From: an uncultured Clostridia bacterium
GTDB taxonomy: Bacteria; Bacillota; Clostridia; Oscillospirales; Acutalibacteraceae
Direction of reading: 5' to 3'
Assembly: GCA_946410005.1 (NCBI GenBank)
Contig: CAMJYS010000005.1
Location: 1-18,147 of the forward strand
Length of the DNA stretch: 18,147 nt
Shown here: piece after piece, positions 8,791 through 14,726 of the stretch
How the letters are laid out: every line of letters starts with the position of its first letter
How positions within the stretch are numbered: the stretch's first letter is position 1
The notes under the pieces: model-generated
The model's input: only the letters and a program-made list of their open reading frames with translations
What the model was told of the DNA's origin: nothing
Database searches by the model: none
Translations under genes and position numbers: made by a program

Positions 8791-8819
8791 ATTCTATCAG
8801 TTATTAAACTGTAAATCAA
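8791..8819 (-). promoter_or_regulatory. Possible internal promoter for tuf
   Basis: Minus-strand TTGATT (8819-8814), a 17-base spacer and TAGAAT (8796-8791) preceded by TGA, an extended -10. It lies in the 92-base fusA-tuf spacer. Separate tuf promoters occur in many bacteria. Confidence 0.5.
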
Positions 8820-8829
8820 CAAGTTAATT

Positions 8830-10905
8830 CTAATCTTTTTTTCTGCTGGCAATAATTTGTTCAGAAACCGATTTTGGAACTTCTGCATAATGGCTTGGTT
8901 CCATTGTGTATTGTCCTCTTCCTTGAGTTCTGGAACGCATATCTGTTGCGTATCCGAACATTTCTGAAAGCGGTACTTGTGCGTTGATTCTTTGTGCACC
9001 GGAAATTGCTTCCATGCCTTGAATCATTCCACGACGTGAATTTATATCACCTATGACGTCACCCATGTATTCTTCCGGAACTATAACCGTAACTTTCATT
9101 ATAGGTTCTAAAAGAACCGGGTCTGCTTTCTTCATAGCTGATTTAAACGCCATTGAACCGGCAATTTTAAACGCCATTTCAGAAGAGTCGACTTCGTGAT
9201 ATGAACCATCATAAAGTGTAACTTTTACGTCAACTACGTTATATCCCGCTAAAACACCCGAAAGCATTGCGCCTTGAATACCGTTGTCAACAGCGGGAAT
9301 ATACTCTTTCGGAATTGCACCACCGACTATTTGGTTTACAAACTCATAACCCTTTGTCGGGTTTGGCTCAACTTTAATCTTAACGTGTCCGTATTGTCCA
9401 CGACCACCGGATTGACGTGCATATTTTTCTTCAACATCTGCTCCTTTGCGGATTGTTTCTTTATATGCAACTTGAGGTTTACCAACGTTTGCTTCTACTT
9501 TGAATTCACGTAAAAGTCTATCTACGATGATTTCTAAGTGAAGTTCGCCCATTCCGGCGATTATTGTTTGGCCGGTTTCTTCATCTGTATATGCTTTAAA
9601 TGTCGGGTCTTCTTCTGCGAGTTTTGCAAGGCCTAAACCCATTTTTTCTTGACCGGCTTTTGTTTTAGGTTCAATTGCAACCCTTATAACCGGGTCAGGA
9701 AATTCCATAGATTCAAGAATTACCGGATGTTTTTCGTCGCAAAGTGTGTCACCTGTTGTAGTATTTTTAAGTCCTACCGCTGCCGCAATATCACCTGCGT
9801 AAACTTTTTCGATATCTTGTCTATGATTCGAATGCATTTGAAGAATACGTCCGAGTCTTTCGTTATTATCCTTAGTGGAGTTATAAACTGTTGAGCCGGC
9901 TTCGATTGTTCCTGAGTAAACTCTGAAGAAGCAAAGCTTTCCGACAAACGGGTCTGTTGCAATTTTGAATGCAAGTGCCGCAAATGGTTCTTCGTCAGAT
10001 GATGGACGTTCTGTTTCTTCTTCTGTTTCAGGATTTACACCTTTAATTGCAGGAACATCAACCGGTGAAGGCATATAGTCAACAATTGCATCCAATAATT
10101 TTTGAACACCTTTGTTTCTATATGAAGTACCACAAGTTACCGGAACCATTGTATTTGCAATAGTTGCCTTTCTTATGCACTTCTTCATTTCTTCAACTGT
10201 TATTTCCTCGCCCTCGAGATATTTTTCCATTACTTCATCGTCTGACTCAGCAATATGTTCAAGCATTTCGGCATGATATTTTTCGGCTAATTCTTTCATA
10301 TCTTCCGGAATTTCTTCTACTCTTATATCTTTTCCGAGGTCATCATAATAAACATAAGCTTTCATTTCGACTAAGTCGATGATACCTTTAAATGTATCTT
10401 CTGAGCCGATAGGAAGCTGAATCGGAACGGCATTACATTTTAAGCGTTCTTTCATCATTTTTACAACGTTGTAAAAATCTGCGCCCATGATGTCCATTTT
10501 ATTGACATAAGCCATTCTCGGGACACCATACTTATCTGCTTGACGCCAAACTGTTTCGGACTGTGGTTCTACACCGCCCTTTGCACAGAGTACTGTAACG
10601 GAGCCGTCAAGAACTCTGAGTGAACGCTCAACTTCAACTGTAAAGTCAACGTGGCCGGGAGTATCTATGATATTTATACGATGATTTTGCCAGAAACAAG
10701 TTGTTGCCGCAGAAGTAATTGTAATTCCACGTTCTTGTTCTTGTACCATCCAGTCCATAGTGGCGGCGCCGTCGTGAACTTCACCGATTTTATGGCTTAT
10801 TCCTGTATAAAACAATATACGCTCGGTTGTAGTAGTTTTTCCTGCGTCTATATGCGCCATTATTCCTATATTACGAGTCATTTCAAGCGATACTTTTCTT
10901 GGCAT
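8830..10905 (-). CDS. fusA: Elongation factor G
   Basis: 691 residues, complete. EF-G is the GTPase that drives ribosomal translocation and, with RRF, recycling. G1 AHIDAGKT (17-24), G2 ERGITIT (58-64), G3 DTPGHVDF (81-88) and G4 NKMD (135-138) are visible, followed by domain II, domain III (GMGELHLEI) and domain IV (the conserved [15 protein letters not shown] segment); it ends with the domain V residues before SRKKD. GGAGG lies just before the ATG, 83 bases after rpsG. Length and motifs point to the housekeeping form rather than a resistance paralogue. Confidence 0.99.
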   Translation of the reverse strand: MPRKVSLEMTRNIGIMAHIDAGKTTTTERILFYTGISHKIGEVHDGAATMDWMVQEQERGITITSAATTCFWQNHRINIIDTPGHVDFTVEVERSLRVLDGSVTVLCAKGGVEPQSETVWRQADKYGVPRMAYVNKMDIMGADFYNVVKMMKERLKCNAVPIQLPIGSEDTFKGIIDLVEMKAYVYYDDLGKDIRVEEIPEDMKELAEKYHAEMLEHIAESDDEVMEKYLEGEEITVEEMKKCIRKATIANTMVPVTCGTSYRNKGVQKLLDAIVDYMPSPVDVPAIKGVNPETEEETERPSSDEEPFAALAFKIATDPFVGKLCFFRVYSGTIEAGSTVYNSTKDNNERLGRILQMHSNHRQDIEKVYAGDIAAAVGLKNTTTGDTLCDEKHPVILESMEFPDPVIRVAIEPKTKAGQEKMGLGLAKLAEEDPTFKAYTDEETGQTIIAGMGELHLEIIVDRLLREFKVEANVGKPQVAYKETIRKGADVEEKYARQSGGRGQYGHVKIKVEPNPTKGYEFVNQIVGGAIPKEYIPAVDNGIQGAMLSGVLAGYNVVDVKVTLYDGSYHEVDSSEMAFKIAGSMAFKSAMKKADPVLLEPIMKVTVIVPEEYMGDVIGDINSRRGMIQGMEAISGAQRINAQVPLSEMFGYATDMRSRTQGRGQYTMEPSHYAEVPKSVSEQIIASRKKD

Positions 10906-10959
10906 AATATCCTCCTTTTCGTTTTAATATTTTTTCTTGATTATTATGTGTCTTACTTA

Positions 10960-10984
10960 AAATTTTTAAACGATTTAAAAATTT
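10960..10984 (-). repeat. A/T-only inverted repeat in the rpsG-fusA spacer
   Basis: AAATTTTTAAA (10960-10970) and TTTAAAAATTT (10974-10984) are perfect complements around a 3-base loop (CGA on the plus strand). The repeat begins four bases after the rpsG stop. No G-C pairs and no adjacent T-run beyond the stem itself, so a classical terminator is unlikely; it may be an mRNA processing or translation-spacing element. Confidence 0.45.
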
Positions 10985-10988
10985 AAAA

Positions 10989-11459
10989 TTACCATCTGTA
11001 ATGTGCAAATGCTTTGTTAGCTTCTGCCATTTTGTGAGTATCTTCACGTTTTTTAACAGATGCACCGGTACTGTTGATAGCGTCTAAAATTTCTCCGGCT
11101 AATCTTTCGATCATTGTTTTTTCTGAACGAAGCCTTGAGTAATTTGTGAGCCATCTGAGCCCTAATGTTTGGCGTCTATCAGCTCTTACTTCAATCGGTA
11201 CTTGATATGTTGCACCGCCAACTCTTCTCGCTTTAACTTCGAGGTTTGGCATAATGTTTTCCATTGCCTCTTCGAAAACTTCAAGCGGTTCACGCCCTGT
11301 TTTTGTACGGATTATATCAAAAGATTTGTAAACTATTCTTTGTGCTACTCCTCTTTTGCCATCCACCATAATATTGTTAATAAGACGAGTTACAAGCTTT
11401 GAATTATAAAGCGGATCTTGTAAAACATCACGTTTTGGGACTGCACCTCTTCTTGGCAC
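10989..11459 (-). CDS. rpsG: 30S ribosomal protein S7
   Basis: 156 residues when started at GTG 11459 ([13 protein letters not shown], initiated as Met), the usual S7 length. S7 binds the 3' major domain of 16S rRNA and nucleates assembly of the 30S head. The conserved [23 protein letters not shown] and C-terminal [14 protein letters not shown] motifs are present. The frame is open to another GTG at 11477, but the ribosome-binding site AAGGAGGG (11474-11467) lies inside that extension and is seven bases from GTG 11459, which settles the start. It follows rpsL after a 139-base spacer. Confidence 0.97.
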   Translation of the reverse strand: MPRRGAVPKRDVLQDPLYNSKLVTRLINNIMVDGKRGVAQRIVYKSFDIIRTKTGREPLEVFEEAMENIMPNLEVKARRVGGATYQVPIEVRADRRQTLGLRWLTNYSRLRSEKTMIERLAGEILDAINSTGASVKKREDTHKMAEANKAFAHYRW

Positions 11460-11557
11460 GTGTCTTCCCTCCTTCACAAAAATGATATCTTCGGTACTCG
11501 AAAGTAATTTAGCTCCCGTTTGCCAACACAGAGGTATCTATATATATAAAACACTTC

Positions 11558-11577
11558 TGCATTGAATTTTTAATGCA
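11558..11577 (-). promoter_or_regulatory. Hairpin in the rpsL-rpsG spacer
   Basis: TGCATT (11558-11563) pairs with AATGCA (11572-11577) around an 8-base loop, about 20 bases after the rpsL stop. In E. coli, S7 represses the operon by binding the rpsL-rpsG spacer; whether this is an equivalent is unknown. Confidence 0.25.
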
Positions 11578-11598
11578 AACTTGTACTAATCAATTTTT

Positions 11599-12027
11599 TT
11601 ACTTCTTTGCTGCACCGGCTTTTGGACGCTTCGCACCATATTTTGAACGGGCTTGCATACGTTTTGCAACGCCTTGAGCATCCAGCGTACCTCTTATAAT
11701 GTGATAACGTACACCGGGTAAGTCCTTAACACGGCCACCTCTGATAAGAACAACACTGTGTTCTTGAAGGTTATGTCCAATTCCCGGTATGTAAGAAGTT
11801 ACTTCAAAACCATTTGAAAGACGTACTCTTGCGATTTTTCTAAGAGCCGAGTTAGGTTTTTTCGGCGTAGCAGTTTTTACAGCTGTACACACACCTCTTT
11901 TTTGAGGAGAATTTTGATCAATTGCTTCTCTTTTTTTAGAGTTCCAACCCTTTAAAAGTGCAGGAGCCTTAGCTTTTCTTTCTTGGCTTTTTCTTCCCTT
12001 ACGAACCAATTGGTTAAATGTTGGCAT
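11599..12027 (-). CDS. rpsL: 30S ribosomal protein S12
   Basis: 142 residues. S12 lies at the decoding centre of the 30S subunit and controls accuracy. The N-terminal part carries the insertion typical of Gram-positive S12. [18 protein letters not shown] (47-64) and [14 protein letters not shown] (96-109) include lysines 57 and 101, the positions corresponding to the classic streptomycin-resistance sites; both are lysine, so no resistance substitution is seen there. A short basic Ala/Lys tail (RPKAGAAKK) ends the protein. AAGGAGGTGT lies just upstream of the ATG. First gene of the str operon, about 55 bases from its predicted transcription start. Confidence 0.98.
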   Translation of the reverse strand: MPTFNQLVRKGRKSQERKAKAPALLKGWNSKKREAIDQNSPQKRGVCTAVKTATPKKPNSALRKIARVRLSNGFEVTSYIPGIGHNLQEHSVVLIRGGRVKDLPGVRYHIIRGTLDAQGVAKRMQARSKYGAKRPKAGAAKK

Positions 12028-12053
12028 ATTACACCTCCTTAAAATTAATAAAA

Positions 12054-12079
12054 TTGTTGTGTAAAACTCTACACAGCAA
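12054..12079 (-). promoter_or_regulatory. Hairpin in the rpsL leader
   Basis: TGTGTA (12058-12063) pairs with TACACA (12070-12075), and TTG (12054-12056) with CAA (12077-12079) across one mismatch. The stem lies at the start of the predicted rpsL transcript, upstream of its ribosome-binding site. It could stabilise the mRNA or bind a regulator. Confidence 0.35.
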
Positions 12080-12082
12080 TTT

Positions 12083-12112
12083 ATTTTACCATTTTTATTC
12101 CTAATTTGTCAA
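12083..12112 (-). promoter_or_regulatory. str operon promoter (before rpsL)
   Basis: A consensus TTGACA (12112-12107), an 18-base spacer and TAAAAT (12088-12083) preceded by TGG, giving an extended -10. It is about 55 bases upstream of the rpsL start and is one of the strongest promoter matches in the window. Confidence 0.8.
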
Positions 12113-12144
12113 TACATTTTATAAGCTGTAAAATTTATCCATAT

Positions 12145-12501
12145 TCAACTGCAGTAATCTTCTAAAATACTATTTAAGACTTCCTCGTTTTCTGCAAAAA
12201 TTCCTTCTTTTAAAAGATTTTTATCCGCTTCAGGTAAATCTTTTACTGATATCGGAGTGATTTTTGACGGCTTTTCTTCGTCGTTAATATCAAAAACGGC
12301 TATTTTTCCTTCATAATCTTTTATTATATATCCGCTTATTTTAGATTTATCTTCAAAATTCAAATCATCATTTTGCAAAACATTTTGATTATTTTCCGCA
12401 CCGGAATCGCTCGGCAAATTATCAGTTTTTTTAATCGGCCAGAAAATAAACACTAAAACAAAAAGTATAATTATAAATATCCCAAAAATAATTTTTTTCA
12501 T
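12145..12501 (-). CDS. Small membrane-anchored protein with BofC C-terminal-like domain
   Basis: 118 residues from ATG 12501. One N-terminal membrane helix (about 3-21) after MKK, a polar Asn/Asp-rich linker (about 25-53), then a compact domain with YIIKDYEGKIAVF, LPEADKNLLKEGI and a C-terminal ILEDYCS. That pattern resembles the C-terminal domain of BofC, a forespore regulator of the SpoIVB checkpoint in Bacillus, and small clostridial proteins of the same form. The function here is not established. An in-frame ATG at 12507 directly abuts the ribosome-binding site AGAGGA (12513-12508); ATG 12501, six bases away, is the better start. The helix suggests an external or intermembrane location. 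It sits between the XRE gene and the str operon. Confidence 0.72.
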   Translation of the reverse strand: MKKIIFGIFIIILFVLVFIFWPIKKTDNLPSDSGAENNQNVLQNDDLNFEDKSKISGYIIKDYEGKIAVFDINDEEKPSKITPISVKDLPEADKNLLKEGIFAENEEVLNSILEDYCS

Positions 12502-12515
12502 AAACATTCCTCTTA

Positions 12516-12545
12516 TAAAACAATAAAATAAAAATTATTGTTTTA
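12516..12545 (-). promoter_or_regulatory. Inverted repeat just upstream of the BofC-like gene's ribosome-binding site
   Basis: TAAAACAATAA (12516-12526) and TTATTGTTTTA (12535-12545) form a perfect 11-base stem with an 8-base loop, ending two bases before AGAGGA. It may act as a protein site or influence ribosome access; a second weak terminator for the XRE transcript is also possible. Confidence 0.5.
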
Positions 12546-12575
12546 CTTTTTTCCGTGTTTATTCATTTGTAAATT

Positions 12576-12599
12576 AAAAAAACAGCCAGATAATTGGCT
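12576..12599 (-). terminator. Terminator overlapping the XRE gene stop codon
   Basis: AGCCA (12584-12588) pairs with TGGCT (12595-12599) around a 6-base loop; on the minus strand GTTTTTTTAATTT follows. The first arm includes part of the TAG stop codon of the XRE gene. Confidence 0.75.
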
Positions 12600-12978
12600 A
12601 TTTTTCTTTTTTGTATTTTTCATTTATAAAATTCATGGTTTCTTTTTTAGAATTTTTCGAAAGCATCCTAAAAGCTAGCAATAAATCTTTTTCCTCGTTT
12701 GTAATATTTTCAAAATTATTACTTTTCGTATTTTGAGTGTTTTTTGAAAAGTCTGAAAATTGTGCCGCACCTTCGGACTCTAAAATTTCAGTATAATTGA
12801 CTCCAAATATTTTTGACAATGACATTATTGTTTTTACGTCAGGAATTATTTTCCCGAGTTCGTAATACGAATACGTAGATCTATCGACACCCAAATAATC
12901 AGCGACTTGCTTTTGAGTATAATTTATTTTTTTTCTAAATTTTTTGATTTTTTCTGAAATTTTATTAATCGCACCCAT
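12598..12978 (-). CDS. XRE-family helix-turn-helix regulator
   Basis: 126 residues. Residues 8-62 form a Cro/C1-type helix-turn-helix: IKKFRKKINYTQKQVADYLG, then the recognition helix VDRSTYSYYELGK and the closing helices ending VNYTEIL. The C-terminal part is polar and ends with a helix (EEKDLLLAFRMLS) common in small clostridial XRE proteins; there is no receiver, peptidase or sensor domain. The ribosome-binding site is poor: AAAAGAG lies about 14 bases upstream. The promoter is overlapped by an 8-base inverted repeat, suggesting autoregulation. Its target is unknown. It lies between the peptide-export locus and the BofC-like gene, but terminators on both sides make it an independent unit. 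Confidence 0.88.
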   Translation of the reverse strand: MGAINKISEKIKKFRKKINYTQKQVADYLGVDRSTYSYYELGKIIPDVKTIMSLSKIFGVNYTEILESEGAAQFSDFSKNTQNTKSNNFENITNEEKDLLLAFRMLSKNSKKETMNFINEKYKKEK

Positions 12979-12998
12979 CGAAAGTTCAGCTCTTTTCC

Positions 12999-13021
12999 GA
13001 TATATTTAAAATTAATATATC
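12999..13021. promoter_or_regulatory. Palindromic operator candidate over the XRE promoter
   Basis: GATATATT (12999-13006) and AATATATC (13014-13021) are perfect inverted copies 7 bases apart. One arm covers the -10 element (13019-13014), the expected place for repression by the XRE dimer it precedes. Confidence 0.55.
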
Positions 13022-13042
13022 ATATGTACAAATAAAAGTCAG
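13014..13042 (-). promoter_or_regulatory. Promoter of the XRE gene
   Basis: Minus-strand CTGACT (13042-13037), a 17-base spacer and TATATT (13019-13014) preceded by TGA. Predicted transcription starts about 29 bases before the ATG. Confidence 0.6.
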
Positions 13043-13080
13043 CTGTATTTCGAATTTATATAAAAATATTATTGCGAACT

Positions 13081-13104
13081 AAAAAACCACGCTATGAAAG
13101 CGTG
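13081..13104 (-). terminator. Terminator after the Spo0A_C membrane protein gene
   Basis: CACGCT (13088-13093) pairs with AGCGTG (13099-13104) around a 5-base loop; on the minus strand GTTTTTT follows. It lies 10 bases after the stop codon at 13115 and marks the end of the peptide-export transcription unit. Confidence 0.85.
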
Positions 13105-13114
13105 ATTTAAACCT

Positions 13115-14236
13115 TTAAGATGCTTTATCCACCATATGAATCAAGAACTCATCTACAGTTGGAACATTATGTTTTACATTGTTGGAATACTCATATCCCC
13201 ATTTCAATGTTTCAATATCCCCCTGAGTCCATACTCTGTGTATTATATTATTTATCTCTGTACGAAGAGCTTTTACATCTTTATGTATAAACTCAGCTAC
13301 ACATTCAAGAATATCTTTTTCTATATTCACTTGTTCTTTTTCCGGAAGATAACTAAGAGCTATCAACGAAAAGACTAAGTGACTATATCCACAATCCATA
13401 TTTGTTATTCCCAAATTTGCAAGCTTCTTTCTAAAAATAACCTTATCCTTCTCGTAAGCATACAAATCAGGCGAAAAATTAATCTTAGAACTATAGACCG
13501 GCATTACTGCTATATTTTCGAAAATTTCGTCATATTCACTATTCTGAACAACATTCCTCAAAGAAGACAACTTGGCAAGCAACCAATATGTCATCAAGAA
13601 AATAGGAATTAAAAATAGATAAATTGTATAAAGAACATTCAGAGTCGTCTTATCCGTACCAGATGAACCAACAAAAGCTATCTTATATTTTAGATACACA
13701 CCAAACGCAAAATACAATAAAAATAAAACAGGTGCCTGAACATGAGATGCAATTTGCTTCATATAATTACCATCGAAAATTTTCTTGCTATACAAAAAGT
13801 ATAAAATTGCAGAATATAGAACTGCCTGCAAAGCATACCTTGCTACAACACGCATATCATGCGTATAAATAAAACTCTTCCATGGCAAACTATTTACAAA
13901 TATATTTACAACAGTACAACAAAACACAGCCACAGTATAAACACAAGAAATCATCACTATGTTGCAACTTATACTAAACTTATCCTCTTCTTTATTATTT
14001 AAAACCAAAAAGCTTATAGGAACTAAAAAAGCAACTATACTATAAAAACAATTCCACTCGCGTGTAACAATACAAACAAATACGCAAAAAAAGACATAAC
14101 AAAATAGAAAAAACTTTTTTCTAAATGACTCTCCAGTTCCGAAAATTTTTCTATTATTTAAAACCCCTAGCAAAAACAATCCATCAATAGACGAGCTAAA
14201 TATTCTCCAAAATATAAGCCCTGCTATATCGAACAT
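13115..14236 (-). CDS. Polytopic membrane protein with C-terminal Spo0A_C-like DNA-binding domain
   Basis: 373 residues from ATG 14236. The first 225 or so residues carry about seven hydrophobic segments (roughly 4-26, 41-58, 62-80, 88-114, 132-150, 167-188 and 200-223), resembling the sensor half of AgrC-type receptors only in overall form. The C-terminal 105 residues (about 267-373) resemble the Spo0A effector domain: LGITNMDCGYSHL matches the LGIPAHIKGYQYL region, VWTQGDIETL matches AWSRGNIDTI, and the end has PTVDEFLIHMVDK for PTNSEFIAMIADK. There is no receiver or kinase domain. Residues where Spo0A has its basic recognition-helix ER..IR pattern differ here (RT..IN), so a different DNA site is likely. 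GGGAG (14249-14245) is eight bases from ATG 14236; the in-frame TTG at 14242 is too close. The gene is coupled to the peptide gene and ends at a terminator. Likely a membrane-tethered transcription factor; the signal is unknown. Confidence 0.8.
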   Translation of the reverse strand: MFDIAGLIFWRIFSSSIDGLFLLGVLNNRKIFGTGESFRKKFFLFCYVFFCVFVCIVTREWNCFYSIVAFLVPISFLVLNNKEEDKFSISCNIVMISCVYTVAVFCCTVVNIFVNSLPWKSFIYTHDMRVVARYALQAVLYSAILYFLYSKKIFDGNYMKQIASHVQAPVLFLLYFAFGVYLKYKIAFVGSSGTDKTTLNVLYTIYLFLIPIFLMTYWLLAKLSSLRNVVQNSEYDEIFENIAVMPVYSSKINFSPDLYAYEKDKVIFRKKLANLGITNMDCGYSHLVFSLIALSYLPEKEQVNIEKDILECVAEFIHKDVKALRTEINNIIHRVWTQGDIETLKWGYEYSNNVKHNVPTVDEFLIHMVDKAS

Positions 14237-14254
14237 TGCCAAATCTCCCTTTCA

Positions 14255-14581
14255 TTAAGAAAAAGTCCATGTATGACGGCGAGCACGTGGTTTTTTAATT
14301 TCAGCACTATCTTCTTCTGGGCTAAAAATAGCACCTGTATTTCTACGTTTACGAGGTTCTTTAATTTTGGCGTTATTTTCTTCTGGCCCAAAAATAATAC
14401 CTGTATTTCTACGTTTACATGGTTTGCTTATCTTAGAAGCAACCTGTTGTTCCTGGTTATTTTCTACTTTTTCCACTATCGAATTAGCAAGAGTCAAGTC
14501 GATAGCTTTAACATTAACCTCCTTGATGTAAGCGTTCAATAAGCTCGTTAATAAGCCCGTTGATACTAATTCAGCTATCAT
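14255..14581 (-). CDS. Repetitive peptide, probable multi-core precursor of a secreted peptide
   Basis: 108 residues from ATG 14581. About 50 leader-like residues (MIAELVSTGLLTSLLNAYI, then a charged helix ending NNQEQQVAS) precede 2.6 tandem units with a 22-residue period: unit 1 at 52-73 (KPCKRRNTGIIFGPEE), unit 2 at 74-95 (EPRKRRNTGAIFSPEE) and a shortened, diverged unit 3 at 96-108 (KPRARRHTWTFS) that ends the protein. Such leader-plus-repeat architecture is typical of multi-core RiPP precursors, and the two NHLM-type exporter genes lie just upstream. No double-glycine cleavage site is visible; Arg-Arg pairs recur in each unit. I do not recognise the family. AAAGGA (14597-14592) is ten bases from this ATG; the in-frame GTG at 14590 nearly abuts it. 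The C-termini of the motifs could also be a basic DNA-binding tail, which I consider less likely. Confidence 0.75.
   Translation of the reverse strand: MIAELVSTGLLTSLLNAYIKEVNVKAIDLTLANSIVEKVENNQEQQVASKISKPCKRRNTGIIFGPEENNAKIKEPRKRRNTGAIFSPEEDSAEIKKPRARRHTWTFS
14258..14428 (-). repeat. Tandem 66-base repeats inside the peptide gene
   Basis: Units at 14363-14428 and 14297-14362, plus a shortened one at 14258-14296. A 20-base block is identical in the first two (plus strand 14333-14352 and 14399-14418, exactly 66 bases apart). The repeats stay in frame, pointing to recent in-frame duplication under protein-level constraint. Confidence 0.9.
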
Positions 14582-14605
14582 AATAAACACATCCTTTCAA
14601 TAATG

Positions 14606-14633
14606 ATAATAATAATTATTCGAAAAAAATCAA
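14606..14633 (-). promoter_or_regulatory. Possible promoter of the peptide gene
   Basis: Minus-strand TTGATT (14633-14628), a 16-base spacer and TATTAT (14611-14606). It would give a very short leader before the ribosome-binding site. The region is AT-rich, and the gene may also be read from the transporter transcript, because no terminator is visible after 14727. Confidence 0.35.
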
Positions 14634-14645
14634 GTACTTTTTTTC
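14622..14645. repeat. A-tract/T-tract inverted repeat before the peptide gene
   Basis: GAAAAAAA (14622-14629) and TTTTTTTC (14638-14645) are perfect inverted copies 8 bases apart, overlapping the possible -35 element. It may be an operator or a curved-DNA element. Confidence 0.45.
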
Positions 14646-14726
14646 AATTTCTCCCTATTTCACAATTTATATTCATTTTCGACTCAAATATTTTGTGATA
14701 ATTTACATATTTTACATTATCTGGCG

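Noticed and set aside
2575..10380. Other GTCGAA/TTCGAC matches (for example near 4855, 8285 and 10376)
   Set aside because: They fall within conserved coding sequence and occur at the rate expected for a short motif.
10651..10986. 111-codon plus-strand open frame
   Set aside because: Antisense to the start of fusA and its leader; composition follows the complement of the conserved G domain.
12145..12978. XRE gene plus small gene as a toxin-antitoxin pair
   Set aside because: A terminator separates them, the small protein has a membrane helix and BofC-C-like domain, and neither resembles a toxin.
14258..14428. CRISPR-like repeats
   Set aside because: Period of 66 bases with no unique spacers, within an open reading frame; coding repeats explain it.
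14273..14542. Plus-strand open frame opposite the peptide gene
   Set aside because: It is also repetitive only because it mirrors the repeats; the minus-strand frame has a ribosome-binding site, context and in-frame repeat logic.
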